Of a DNA stretch of 64,000 bases, positions 1 to 10,741 are shown one piece after another. The notes below the pieces were generated by a model. That model was not told the DNA's origin, ran no database searches, and saw nothing but the letters and a program-made list of their open reading frames with translations. The first letter of the stretch is position 1, and each line of letters opens with the position of its first letter. A program made the translations under genes and the position numbers. The stretch comes from Nitzschia sp. DOCU1 (lineage: Eukaryota > Bacillariophyta > Bacillariophyceae > Bacillariales > Bacillariaceae): NCBI GenBank assembly GCA_951394045.1, contig OX595985.1:1178001-1242000 (forward strand), given 5' to 3'.

Positions 1-109
1 GACGAAAAACCGATGACCCATGCAAAAATGCCTCTTCAATGCTTGCACAATGACAATGGTGGGATAGTAAAAGGGACGCAGCAATCAACATGTTTGAGAG
101 AACGATGAT

Positions 110-145
110 GATGAAAAAGATAGCTAGGATGAAAAAGATAGCTAG
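110..145. repeat. Perfect 18-bp tandem duplication
   Basis: Two adjacent identical copies (110-127 and 128-145) of GATGAAAAAGATAGCTAG. Confidence 0.9.
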
Positions 146-461
146 CGTGGACTTGGATTGAGGCACATACAATCGGCAACCGCGGAGTGTTTCACGATGG
201 ATGAATGTGGATGACTTTTCAGCGACCGTGGGGCCTCATCGTGGGAACTCCTTGCCTTGGAGGAAGGAAAGCCCAAGAAAAAAATCACTTTTTCACTCAA
301 TCGAGGTCACTTTTCTGCGAAAGGAGCACTCTGCGTCGCTCCTTTCTTCATCATCGTCGTGAACTTCATGATGATGATGACGATGACAGTTCTTCGGCAG
401 CGCCACCGGCTGCTGTTTGTCTCGCAGGAAAGTCGGCATTGCATGAGTGGTGGAGATGACG

Positions 462-705
462 TCCTGGGGTCCTCACGGGTAGGACCCTAAAAGCTTCCGA
501 TGGAAGCACGCCGGGATCGATCCTCGCTCATGTTCTGTCTTTTGTTTCTCTCTTTCTTTTCCACAGATCCGTGGATTGCTCTGGTGGTGGCAGTCCAGGT
601 CGTGTCGATTGTTCCTGGGGTCCCCGTGGGTGGGACCCTAAAAGCTATCGTATCATCCTCCCACGGTTTCGTGGCATGGGGCGGTAGCACGCCGGGAAAG
701 ATCGG
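462..705. repeat. Diverged direct repeat, two units
   Basis: Units at 462-522 and 613-705 share CCTGGGGTCC, GGACCCTAAAAGCT and AGCACGCCGGGA in the same order. The second unit carries about 30 extra bases. It looks like an old local duplication. No coding function is seen. Confidence 0.7.
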
Positions 706-997
706 TTGATTGTCAACAGAGGCGCTTTGATACGAAGCTACTTTGTTGGCCGGATCTGTTGTTGCAAAGTTGAGTCCTCTCTTTGTTTTGCAGGTTGGTT
801 GCGGTGTGGGTGGGGGTCTGATTGTGCATGTCTTCGGTTGGTAAGTGCCCATTTCATGGTGCCTTTTGATCGTATTTCATATTTTCTCCCGCTGTGCTAC
901 TTATAACCCTGTTTCTTTCCTCCTTTTGCAGGCGTCTGGTGTTGTTCTACAATACCAACTTTTTCCAGAGCAACGATCCTGATCCCTGATCTCGACC

Positions 998-1144
998 CCA
1001 ATTCCAATTCTCCACGCACACAAACAGCCTGATCAACGCAACCGGTTTGTGGTTCCGGTTTTAAAACGTCCTCCACTCGCGTACGTGTCTCGTCGCGGAG
1101 AGTTTAAGTGTAACCTGTGCTGGTGCGTGGAGAATTGGAATTGG
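998..1144. mobile_element. 147-bp element with 22-bp perfect inverted repeats (MITE-like or hairpin)
   Basis: The 22 bases at 998-1019 (ending CTCCACGCAC) are the exact reverse complement of 1123-1144 (beginning GTGCGTGGAG). They enclose 103 bp with no ORF. No clear target-site duplication is visible, so a non-autonomous inverted-repeat element and a stem-loop RNA locus are both possible. Confidence 0.5.
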
Positions 1145-1310
1145 CTCTATGCCGTCGAGTGAAGCGGATTGTTGTCTCTACCGGGCGGAGCAGCTGTGGC
1201 CCACCCCCTCCGAAATCGAACTGCTTTGACGTAGCGGTGGGGCTCAGTAACTTTTTGTGTGAGAGCACAAAAACGAAGCCAAAAGTTCGATGAATAGATA
1301 GATGATAAAT

Positions 1311-1320
1311 CTACCGGTAG
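1311..1320. repeat. CTACCGGTAG palindrome, copy 1
   Basis: Exact 10-bp palindrome, one of four exact copies in the window, all outside genes. Confidence 0.8.
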
Positions 1321-1518
1321 TTGCGTTGTAATGGAATATTCCGTGCTCAATTAAAGCAGTACAGATTGCAACCGCCAGGACTAGCTCGTGGAGAAATAGT
1401 TGCGTCATTGATCGTGCTGGCTATGAGGATTAGCTAGCTAGGTTGCATCGTTTCTCGCACGATACATAACATGTTATTGCTCCGAACAAAATATGTTCTA
1501 GTCCTACTATTATTTCAA

Positions 1519-1800
1519 ATCGGTTCTTGGCGACGCTTCCCTTTTGCGTATCATCTTTTTCTTCGCAAACAGTGGTCCCCCACCCTTGTGCTTGAATTGG
1601 TGATGATCACTCTCGTCTTCTTCAGCAGGCTCAGCTTATTTGCCTTGGCGTCATCGTCATACTTTGGATCATACTTTGGATCGCTACCGATTGGGTCGGT
1701 TCTCGGCGACGCTTCCTTTTTGCGCATCATGTACATCACTCTCTACTTTGTCGTCAGGTTCGGCTTGTTCGCTTCGTCGTCGTACTTTGGATTGCAATCA
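1519..1800. repeat. Degenerate tandem duplication within a hydrophobic ORF
   Basis: CGGTTCTTGGCGACGCTTCC (from 1519) recurs with one mismatch from 1697. The block ATGATCACTCTC...CATACTTTGGA (1602-1667) recurs in altered form at 1729-1791. An ATG-started ORF (1471-1923, 150 residues, rich in Phe, Leu and Ser) spans it. No family is recognised. Confidence 0.5.
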
Positions 1801-2077
1801 ATTGGGTGGATACATCTCCTCGGAAACTTGAATCATATACCGAAAGGCGACGGGCAAGAACGAACGAACTTTTCTTCCCCGTCTCCTAACCCCGTGTATT
1901 CTCCTCGTGGTGCAAAAGAATAGACATTACCAAGATCCAGCGTGGTATACAATAGAGGGGCCATGATGTTTTTCCCCGAGACACCGTACAGTCGACTAAT
2001 CCAAGGTCAGCTGGACCACAGCAACATGGCCGCTCCTTGTTCCAAAGGGAATGCGAGAGACGGATACCGGTCGGGCA

Positions 2078-2148
2078 CCCAATAATCGACAGGATCGACG
2101 GTAGCCCGCCGCAATGACCAATAATCGACAGGATCGACGGCAGCCCGC
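2078..2148. repeat. Two copies of a ~30-bp direct repeat
   Basis: CAATAATCGACAGGATCGAC followed by GG(T/C)AGCCCGC occurs twice with a 39-bp period, differing at one base. Confidence 0.85.
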
Positions 2149-2477
2149 AATGGGCTATTGAACATCCCTGTTATCTCATGGTCCCCTTCTTTAACTTGCA
2201 CAGGACGAGATTGATAAGTTTACAGCGCAAAACTGGGTAACCTTCAAGTCGGGAGCCTGGGCTGCTGGATTGATCGACAAACGAATTCATGGATGGACGG
2301 GATTCTTGACGGAATGTTGGCAGATTGGAGCTGGCTCGGCCTTTGGAACGCTGGGAAATCTTGGTGGCCCGAGCCGCCATGGCGTCGGTTGCAAACAACT
2401 GACTCCGTCTTTGTCTTTTAGCAACCTAATGTCTGCCAGAAAATAGACGTGTGGAGCTACCCCACCAAGTCAAGACA

Positions 2478-5400
2478 TTAGCTTGGGCCTCTGCACTTGT
2501 AGATCGACGGGGTGCCTCGTTCCCACACATTGTTGTTCGCAGCTGGTGGATGATAGACAAAGGTCGATCTCCGGGCATTGTGTGAAAGTCGTTTGCTCTC
2601 AAGCAATTTATCAAGTCCACCATGAACGCTGTCCATGACTTTAATTCCTTTTTCAGATGTTTTTTTAGCTCTTGCTCCACATGCTCCATGGTTGGGCGTC
2701 GAGAAGCATAATGATGCCACGCAGATTCCACTAGGGCCTTCAATTCTTTTGTCCAAGCAGCCTTGGGTGATGTCAAAAACAGAGTCAATTCTTCGTCGAC
2801 AAGTGCATAATTGCTGGTGCTGTTAGCAACGACTTGAATTTTTGGCCGCCACTGATACGTATCATTCCAGACCAGCCGCTGTAACTTGTCCATCGTCACC
2901 CTCATGAAAGGCTTTTTCAAATTCATTATTTCCCAAAATAGCAGGGCAAAAGAATAACAATCGCACATATCTTGCATCTCCGGAATGGGGTCGCCGACAA
3001 TGTGTAGCAATAAATTTGCGAGCGTATGTCTGGTCAATGGGCGTTCGATGAGAGCACTTCCCCCACCCCCATGATCCGCGTTTTGCCGCTTCCAACTATT
3101 CCATCGTTGTAGAGGGGCTACAGATGCCCGCTGCCGAACACTGATTTTAGGAATCGAGGAACGGGGCTTGAACAAGAGGGGGTTCACCAAGTTGAAACGA
3201 TCTAACAATGACTCCAGATCAGTCAAACGGAATGGCTTGGTAATATCATTCGTCGCTCCTGCAGCATCGGCAGACTTGAATTCCTCCAGAGTATGCGTAG
3301 TGACAAATACGGTGCAGACTTGAGGATTATGGGCAACGATTTTGTTGCAAGCTTCCATCCGCGACAAAACAGGCATCTCCATATCCATGAAAATAACGTC
3401 AAACGTTTGCGTAAGCCTGTTGGCCATCGTCAACAATGGTGATATACGTAGCATTCGCGCCATTCAGAACTCGGGCCTAAAGCTTTGGGTTGACTTGATT
3501 GTCTTCCGCATAAAGAACCTTCAAATTACGCACCACGGCGACTGCCTTGGTCTACTGGTGCTGCGAAACAGTAGACTTTGCATCCTTTGGCTATGTACTG
3601 GATTCGTTCTGAGGTTCCAGGGAACTCTTCTTTCCCTCGCCTGCTGCACCTGACTCGTGGCGTGCTTCCGTATTGGATTCGACCGCCTTGCCCGGAGCCG
3701 CATCCACAGCGCTTCGACGACTTCTCTTACTCAAACCATTCAAGACGGCCTCAATGTCACTGGTTCGAAAAAGGTTTGGAGAAGAAACCTTTGGCACCGA
3801 CAGCTTCCGCTTGGGTCTTGTATTCGTCGCGCTGAAACCAAAAGCACGAAAGCCGTGGGATCTCTCTCTACGATTATCTTGATTGCTTCCATACCGCCCA
3901 TAATCGAAACCTGCATATCCATGAATATGCAGTCGAAGGTCGACGTTGCTTGCGCAAATATCGACTGCCTTTTGGACATTGTCTACAATAGTAATGTCGT
4001 CGTCACCCGCCCACCCCAACACTCAGGACAATACCTTTTGATTCACCAAATTGTCATTTTTCCTTTGGAGGGGTCGGAATGGGACTTTTCGAACGGGTGT
4101 CGCCTTGATCCAAGGCGGACCGAGCTAACGCCGGTACAACGACGCTACCATCCGCCTTTTTCAAGGGCGCGAACAACCCGTCCCTGGTTTTGGACTGATA
4201 TCCGCTGGTCTTGGTGCAGCAGGTTTGTCTTCCAGAATGTTCGTGCCGGAGAGCGAGGCAAAGAGACCTCTTGTCGAAGGAGGCTCGCGAGGACGAGTAG
4301 CCTGGGTTCGCGTACTTGTCGGCAACTCATCGCTGTCGCCTTGGACCGTACACTTTTTGTCTACCAATGAATCTCCTTGATTCAATAGGGCGGCGAACAA
4401 TCCATCAGGGGCGGCTCCTGCTTTGCCTGGAGCGCCCGATCCTTTTTCCTTTTCAACCGCGAGGGATGAATATAATCCACCTTGCGCCGAAGTCACTTGC
4501 GCGGATGGATCTGACTTCTCGTTCTTCAAAACATCGTTTTGGTCTTGGCCATGGACGTGGTCTTGGCCTCGTTTTTCCGATTGGGCCTGTAGCCTGACCG
4601 CCCAATGGTCGCGTCCAATTTAGAAGTCGCTTCAAAGTCATACAGACTTTCGTGCACCAAAAATCAAAGTGCGATTTTCCGTCCGGCCCGTTCCGGCTGC
4701 AGACGAGCTCGTACGCCTCATCCATGGTGGAGCATCGAGAGGCGCCCAATCCGAAGATTCTCACAACCTCGCCACTGAACGGAGCAGGTTCAGCCCGAAT
4801 CGGATAGTCCGAGAACGAATATTCGAAAATGGTTGTAGGCTGAAGCTTCCTCTTTACATCAACCACGTTGATGGGTATACCGATAAAAGGCAAGTCAACT
4901 GTGAACTCAGTAACCTTCCCTGGCTCAGAATCAAGTCCAACCATGCCTCCTATTCGATGCACGCTTAAGCCCGCCCCGGTACTGCCGTACAGGTTCTGTG
5001 TCTCTTTGCTAGCCTGAGAAAATGGTTCAGAAATTGTCTTGAAATCTTTCTTGTCAATGCCTTTTTCGTAGTCCTTTACTGAGAATCAAATGATTTTCCC
5101 GCCTGGACTGTACTTGACTGGTTGTCCTTCTTCCTGCTTCAGCGGTCCAGTCATCAGATCAACTGATAGATCAATTACACTGTCATTCTCCGAGAACTCT
5201 CCCGGCGTTACCCAAAACGTTGAACAAAACTTGGTAAAGTCGCCACGAGTCCGTTTCCAGCACGTAAATCATCCAGCGCCACCACAACCGGACCGTACTG
5301 AGCACAAACGGCACGGAACATTTGTCGGATCGCATAATGAAGTTTGGCCTGGGCCTCGAGCAGAGACTCTCCATCACCATTATTATGGTTATTACTTTCA

Positions 5401-6045
5401 GCCTGATCATCAGCACGGTCGGGCTCATCACGATTCGCTTCAAACCCAAGCCTTTTAAGATCAGGGATGACTTCACACAAAAGATGAACGTTCTCCCCCA
5501 CTCGGTCGATGAGATCATTGCGGAACGTTGGACATGCTATTCAATGCAGTCCCAGCAGCAGGGCCGGATGCTTCATCATCTTCAGGGATAATCTGGTGCA
5601 CTAGTTGCTTGCACGTTGAAGCCACGGCAGCATAAGGATCCGACTGATTTTGTGAATCAAATTTTCCAATTGCAAACAGTCCTCCTAGTCGTGTCACTTG
5701 AGCCTTGATGGACAATACGAGCGCCGTCTTTCCAGCCCCCGACCCCCCCCGAGACAAAGACGAGCTGCTTTTGCGGCGGCTTTTGTTCTTGTTGTGATAT
5801 AATTTGCTCAAGACAATCCGTCAACAGCTCTTTTTCTCTGGTTCGCCCATGCAAACGAGCTTGGAAAAGCGGAGTTTGTTCAGCCCAAAAGAACTTTGAC
5901 GACAAAATGAGACCTTGCTAGGAGGGGCAAAGACGCGTGTAGATTCATCGTTGTTGCCATCTCCTTTCAGGCCACTCTTTCGTCTCAAATCTTTCAGATC
6001 TTCTGAAGAAGAATCTTGATAGAAACCGCCGGTCCTGGTGCTCAT
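2478..6045 (-). pseudogene. Decayed hybrid signalling kinase (AAA, histidine kinase ATPase, two receivers, kinase C-lobe)
   Basis: Reading 5' to 3' on the minus strand: an ATG-started leader (6045); an AAA ATPase with Walker A GGSGAGKTA near 5740 and Walker B-like VVALDD near 5270; a histidine-kinase ATPase with N box QVLFNVLGNA (~5220), F box EPFSQ (~5020) and G box GSTGAGLS (~4970); a low-complexity linker; receiver 1 (~4060-3740, acceptor in FMDMQ); receiver 2 (~3540-3190, acceptor in FMDMEMP and TKPF); and a Ser/Thr-type kinase C-lobe (CYSFALLFWEIM, then SRRPTMEHVEQELKKH) ending in a diatom-type RRSTFVY tail. Disablements: a frameshift at the C8 run 5743-5750, TGA just before FSVKDYEKG, TGA in receiver 1 after QKVLS, TAG in receiver 2 after VNPKL, and further frameshifts inside both receivers. 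The segment between the AAA Walker B and the N box is missing. Functional relatives would bind ATP and relay phosphate. This copy cannot make the full protein. Confidence 0.88.
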
Positions 6046-6756
6046 GATCACGCGAGATTTATTCGAGAATCCGAGACCCCGCCTTGATTTCAATGGTGGT
6101 CCTGACGACCGCCGATTGTCACCCAGCTTCCGACTGTGAGTTGCAGGTTTTATGTTGTAAAGTCAAATGAACGCATAAACTATGGTACGAAGTAGGAAAA
6201 GGCGCCCTCGTCTCCACTCCTTTCCTTTCTACCAGGTATCTTGACAAAAAGGGCTTATGAAGATTTCATCACGTTTCTGGGCGTCTTCTTCTCGTCGTAT
6301 ATCAACACCGTCCGTATCATACCGTATGCAAAAAGGCAGCACTATCGGTGCAATCAGCTAGAACTCTTGAGTCTCGAGGAGACAAAAGAATGATCGTTCT
6401 GTTGGCTGCACCTTCGTTGCTGGTGGCATTAGTCAGAACCTTCCTTCCTATTATGCCGCTTCGGGGATGCGTGGTCATCTGCGCTTCTGGCGAACCTGAC
6501 AGACAGACAGACTTGTTCCTTGGCTTTGGCCTTGCCTACTCACTATCGTACGTTGGAGAACATCCCCATAGGTAGATTGCCACAACTTTTGGTCCAACTA
6601 GTCATTTCCGATAAGGTCCTCCGCCACTATCGTCGCTTCAGTGTCAGTCATCGTCGACACCATGAGACCAACAACATCACAAACGCTACTCAAAACGGTG
6701 TTATCGGACTGTCGGGGCAATGCATTCCCAACATTGGCATTCAGCATAGAACGAAG
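6046..6756. other. Intergenic, upstream of the 6757 gene
   Basis: This lies between the 5' end of the hybrid kinase pseudogene and the start of the plus-strand gene, so it would hold both promoters. I see no conserved motif or RNA gene. Confidence 0.5.
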
Positions 6757-7575
6757 ATGTTCATGTTAGGAACCGCCCGTCTCGCGGGTCGTGTTTCATT
6801 GGCCAGAGTGTGGGGCAATGAGATCGGCGGCAGCTTTGCTCGCAAGATATCAGCATTTCCCAGCTTAGAATCCGCCACTGGCAGGGCGAGGAAAAGACGG
6901 CAGCGGACACGGCTGGTGTCTTCATCAAAGAGTACTACACTGCCGACGAAAATATCATCCAAGACTGTGGAAGAAGATGTTTTGCCTCCGTATCCAAAGG
7001 GGCGACCTTGGAGGGTTTTGTGGCCCCATCCTCACGGAAACCCCACATTTGTAGTCGAGACAAAAACAACAAGGAAGATCCCCCGCTGGAGTGATATTCG
7101 AAAGGGTTGGGCAAGCTACATGGAGACGTGGGAAGACGGGCTTCGAGGAGAGGCTTCACCTGAAAAGCTACGAGAACGACAGGCCAAGAAAGAAGCAGCA
7201 TCAACAGCGTCGACGATCAATTCAGAAGAATCATCGTCTCCGGATCTGGAAAGCATTCAATCTAATGTGTCACAGAATTTGAATGTGGCTAGAAATAGCG
7301 CCGAAGATTTACTGGAGCTAGCCAAGGAGAAATCTGAAATTCGCTCGCGCGACGATGTCCAGAAACTCGCTGGCGACACGATGAAGTTGGCGACCGAGTG
7401 TCTTCGGGAGTTCATGGCCGGTTATCGGGAAGGAAGAGACCGAGAGATAGATAAGATGCTTCATGAGTACTTTCAGGGCGATGGTAGTAACACAGATTCC
7501 GAGCATTCCACGGATGCCACCAACGGGAGAAAGGTCAAACGACGAAGAAAACGGAAACGAGCTATTCTTCGATGA
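6757..7575 (+). CDS. Probable organelle-targeted protein of unknown function
   Basis: This gene encodes 272 residues and I recognise no family. The first ~35 residues (MFMLGTARLAGRVSLARVWG onward) are hydrophobic/Arg-rich without acids until later, which fits a mitochondrial presequence. The middle contains a Pro/Trp/Arg-rich stretch (YPKGRPWRVLWPHPHG, then RWSDIRKGWASYMETWEDGL) that looks like a conserved folded core. A Ser/Glu-rich helical segment follows (residues ~140-240), then a Lys/Arg-rich tail. The frame is open upstream to 6520, but the ATG at 6757, with a second at 6763, gives the best targeting peptide. An upstream non-ATG extension cannot be excluded. Confidence 0.65.
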   Translation: MFMLGTARLAGRVSLARVWGNEIGGSFARKISAFPSLESATGRARKRRQRTRLVSSSKSTTLPTKISSKTVEEDVLPPYPKGRPWRVLWPHPHGNPTFVVETKTTRKIPRWSDIRKGWASYMETWEDGLRGEASPEKLRERQAKKEAASTASTINSEESSSPDLESIQSNVSQNLNVARNSAEDLLELAKEKSEIRSRDDVQKLAGDTMKLATECLREFMAGYREGRDREIDKMLHEYFQGDGSNTDSEHSTDATNGRKVKRRRKRKRAILR

Positions 7576-8813
7576 AGAACGTGCTACTGCATTTCAATGT
7601 CTTGACGTGATGAGCTTCAAAATATTTGTCTATTGGTTTGAATTCAAGGAACATCCTATGGAAACTATCATGCATCGAAAACCCGACCTTTCGACGATTT
7701 GATGGTTGCTCCAGAAGTCGCCACCCCTTTCAGTCGAAGTCGGAGTCGTCTTTTTCGGTAGTGTGATTTTGGATGTTCGCATATGTTTGCTCCCAGCGAG
7801 TCAGTAGGTGTTTGGGGGGAGTCGCCGTGGTTGTTCATGGATATCTTTGTCGCCCTCTGGTGTCGACGCCCCCATTTACGGGAGTGCACTTTTGGCGTTG
7901 AGGACAGCCATCTGCTGTTACGCACTTCTGGAAAGGTATGTCTGGCAGCGTCAATCAACTTTGGATGTACAAGTGTACATCTTTGGCTGCCCTGGTCAGG
8001 GAACAAGATAGAGTCAAACGATTTTGAAGAAAATGGCGAACGACTCGAGAGCCAGTCGTACTTTGGCCTTTGGTGTTGTGCCTTATTACCTGCAGAGAGA
8101 ACACTTATCATCGTACGATAAAAGTTGGCTGATTGTTTTCTTGGACAGTGCAGGTTGTTAGCCTTGTGTTGCTTGGGTAGCCTACTACCAATCGTTTCGA
8201 CCTTGTGTTCTGCTTGATTTGTGAGCGCCTTCGTACCACTTTGGAGGCTTTTGACTGCGTCATTCAAATTTGGAATTCTGCATATGCTAAAATAGAGAAA
8301 TAGAAATCAGTGGCAACATCACGTACAATACAAATAAGGGCACGATAAGTTACACGACATGAGGCATATAAAAATATCGAGCGAGCGAGCAGACGCAGAT
8401 AGCCGCTATGCTGCATGCAATCATGACGTCCTATCACTTCTCTGTGCGTCTTGCCACAAGTAGCTCTGGAGAATACCGGTATTTGGCTGTCTCTGTGCTA
8501 CGCTAGCGTGATCTCACCCATCATTCTAATACTAACGCCAAGAGCCTTGCGATATAGCTAAAACAGCTGAAATGGAGTCAGACGTGGCTAGTGTGGAATG
8601 TCGCCACGTCGACTGCTACCCCAGATGCATTCAACCAGATGCTCGCTACAACGTGGTTGGAAAGATATACCGCAGTATAGAGTAAGAATTATAAATTCAA
8701 ATCCATCACGTATTGTTTTCTATTATATTTTTTCTATTTCTATAAAGTATTGGGGGTTGGGGTATCCACTTTGCGTGCGCCCATTGCCAGCGGCTGTTTC
8801 TTGGGACTTTGAT
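7576..8813. other. Intergenic, no supported gene
   Basis: Overlapping ORFs on both strands (7668-8267 minus, 7783-8121 plus) match nothing I know, and the longer has no ATG at its start. A 12-bp palindrome AATACCGGTATT (8472-8483) carries the recurring TACCGGTA core. 8690-8750 is AT-rich. Confidence 0.5.
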
Positions 8814-9013
8814 TTAGGGTGTGCCTTGCTGTTCTCGTTCTCGCTGCCGACGATTGAACTCCTCGACATCGATCACCGCCTTGACTCGAATTCCATTTGC
8901 ACTTTGTCTGCTTCGGAGTGGGCTAGTCACTGGACGCAAAGGAAGAAAGTTGCTTGGTCTTTCGCATCCAACTGTGGTTCGGTTGCGCGGCAGAAGCAGT
9001 GAATGACTTGACA

Positions 9014-9250
9014 CTAAGCTCCGGTCAGCGGCATGATCTGTCCTTGTTGGCGATTTTCGTTTTCCACTTGTACGGCGCTTTTGTCGTTCGGGTTGTCTTT
9101 GAGGGCAGCTTGGCGGGGTGTCGCCAATTTGTTGTTGTCGTGAGGGTCGAGTCGGAATGTTGTCGTTGCCTGGTAACCGGCCACCAAATCGCCCCGAGGA
9201 ATCGCTGTCAGGTTGGAGCCCGCCCACTGTCCATGGAGCTTGGAATGCAT
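9014..9250 (-). CDS. Possible small hypothetical protein
   Basis: An ATG-started ORF of 78 residues (MHSKLHGQWAGSNLTAIP...) is hydrophilic, with an Asn/Asp/Gln/Lys-rich second half. It overlaps another minus-strand frame with ATG at 9278 running to 8814, whose C-terminus (VKAVIDVEEFNRRQRERE) also looks protein-like. A spliced product combining the two is conceivable. No family is recognised and no motif decides between them. Confidence 0.25.
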   Translation of the reverse strand: MHSKLHGQWAGSNLTAIPRGDLVAGYQATTTFRLDPHDNNKLATPRQAALKDNPNDKSAVQVENENRQQGQIMPLTGA

Positions 9251-9278
9251 GAAACTGTGCGATTTTAGAAATTGTCAT

Positions 9279-9808
9279 GTTGATTGTTGTCAATAATAGT
9301 TGTCGTTGGGTTGGAGCCTTTTCTTGCGATTGTTTCTTTTTTGTGAGATGAATGATTTGTTCTGCGTTTTGCAATGGAGGGAAGCAAATAGGTGACGCCT
9401 TTTCGGCAGGCCGATTGGGCCTTTTCAATCATTCGTGCATGCCGAATCTTGGGTTGGTGGGATTAACCCTAATTAAAAATGTTCGGAGGCATATATCATA
9501 CGTCACATCGGTCCTGAGGCATTCGTGGCCACCTTTGTGATTTGGTTGGCCTCGCGCGCACATTGCCAAAATAGGCGTTGGGAGCAGAGCAACCTTGCTA
9601 TCATCGAATATTTCGGCGGCACGACAGTCTACCGGTATTATCTCATCTTGCATTACGGTCGGCGGTATGGGTTTACACGACTGTTTTGATACCTTGCAAT
9701 TGCTGCCTCCCATGTCCTTTCCACTTCCCGAATTGCGATGATCCACAGCTCCTGAGCTTGATCAAGGACGGCGTGACAAAGGAATAATTTGAAGTCTGTC
9801 AAAAGAAG
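9279..9808. other. Intergenic, upstream of the Cys-rich gene
   Basis: One CTACCGGTATT half-palindrome lies at 9629-9639. No gene is supported. Confidence 0.5.
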
Positions 9809-10741
9809 ATGGTGCGCCTGACGCCACAAATAGTCAAGGCGGGAGTGTTGGTGTATTTCTCCCGTGCCGTCAGCTCGCAAACGTATTGCGAACCCTGTAG
9901 CAATGGAGAAGAACCCTCCCAGGACGATGATTGCTCTGAGCTGGTGGATCAAGCCCAGAATATGATGGCTACAACGCCAGAATGTGCTCAGCTACAGCTC
10001 GCGTTGTTTCAACAAGAATGCTGCACCGTACCTCCCCGTGCCCGATGCACGCTCTGTCCGGATGGACGATCGTTTGACGGAAGCAAGGTGGTCCCAAATT
10101 TTCAACCGCATGCTGCGGATAATTCTTGTGCGGATCTTACTGCCGACAACGCATTTCTCGATTTTCTTTTTGAGTCGGGTACTTGTGAGGACACGTTATT
10201 GAGACGAAGTGCCGCTTGGTGTGGTTGCCCAGGAGTCGAGCGTCAATGTTCCCTCTGCCCCAATGGAGAGCGCCCGCCGAATCCCACCCTTGTCGATCCC
10301 GTCTATTATGGCTGGGACTGTGATACGTTTGACTACATGAGTTCTTATTTTACTGAGAGTGAATGTGCAGACATGGTGGATTCCATCTTTGAATTTGACG
10401 CTCCGAGTTACTGCGGCTGCAAAGATTCACCGATTCCGAATGTTTGTGATTTGTGCCCGAGGGGTCATATTCTGGCCAATCCTGAGCTCGAGTTGGGCCA
10501 CAACAGTCGATTTACCTGTCGCGATTTGGCCTTGTCAACTCGCTATATTCCGTCCGTCGAGCCCTGCGAGCATGTCTTGGAAACACACAGGTCCAATGGC
10601 TACATAAGGGCCTGCTGCGCCCCTGTTGAAATGGTACCCAAAAAATATGGGGGCACGGCTTCTGCGCCGAGAACACATGGCGTAATAGCCACACTAGTTG
10701 CTGTGATTGCGTCGGGGCTGTGGGCGCTGTGGGGATTGTAA
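9809..10741 (+). CDS. Cys-rich secreted/membrane-tethered protein with CPxG repeats
   Basis: This gene encodes 310 residues. An N-terminal hydrophobic signal peptide (VKAGVLVYFSRAVSSQT) precedes four Cys-rich modules, each opening with a CxxCxxG core: CEPCSNGE, CTLCPDGR, CSLCPNGERPPNPTL and CDLCPRGHILANPEL. Further cysteines in each module (WCGC, YCGC, ACCAP) suggest disulfide-bonded units. The C-terminus is a hydrophobic segment (GVIATLVAVIASGLWALWGL), either a membrane anchor or a GPI-attachment signal. Repeats of this type are frequent in predicted diatom cell-surface proteins. Their function is not established, and adhesion or cell-wall contact is only an inference. The ATG at 9809 directly precedes the signal peptide, so the start is well supported. 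Confidence 0.8.
   Translation: MVRLTPQIVKAGVLVYFSRAVSSQTYCEPCSNGEEPSQDDDCSELVDQAQNMMATTPECAQLQLALFQQECCTVPPRARCTLCPDGRSFDGSKVVPNFQPHAADNSCADLTADNAFLDFLFESGTCEDTLLRRSAAWCGCPGVERQCSLCPNGERPPNPTLVDPVYYGWDCDTFDYMSSYFTESECADMVDSIFEFDAPSYCGCKDSPIPNVCDLCPRGHILANPELELGHNSRFTCRDLALSTRYIPSVEPCEHVLETHRSNGYIRACCAPVEMVPKKYGGTASAPRTHGVIATLVAVIASGLWALWGL

Larger units (their letters stand above)
1..2477. other. Gene-poor stretch with short repeats
   Basis: No ORF here resembles a known protein. The stretch holds two perfect 18-bp tandem units (110-145), a diverged direct repeat (462-522 and 613-705), a 22-bp inverted repeat pair (998-1144), a degenerate duplication (1519-1800), two copies of a 30-bp unit (2078-2148) and one CTACCGGTAG palindrome. 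A hydrophobic 150-residue ORF starting with ATG at 1471 lies inside the duplicated segment and may be an artefact of it. Confidence 0.6.

Noticed and set aside
487..852. 121-residue Pro/Thr-rich minus-strand ORF
   Set aside because: It spans the diverged direct repeat and has a random-looking composition.
7668..8267. 199-residue minus-strand ORF
   Set aside because: It has no ATG at its start, overlaps a plus-strand ORF of similar quality, and has no motif or family resemblance.
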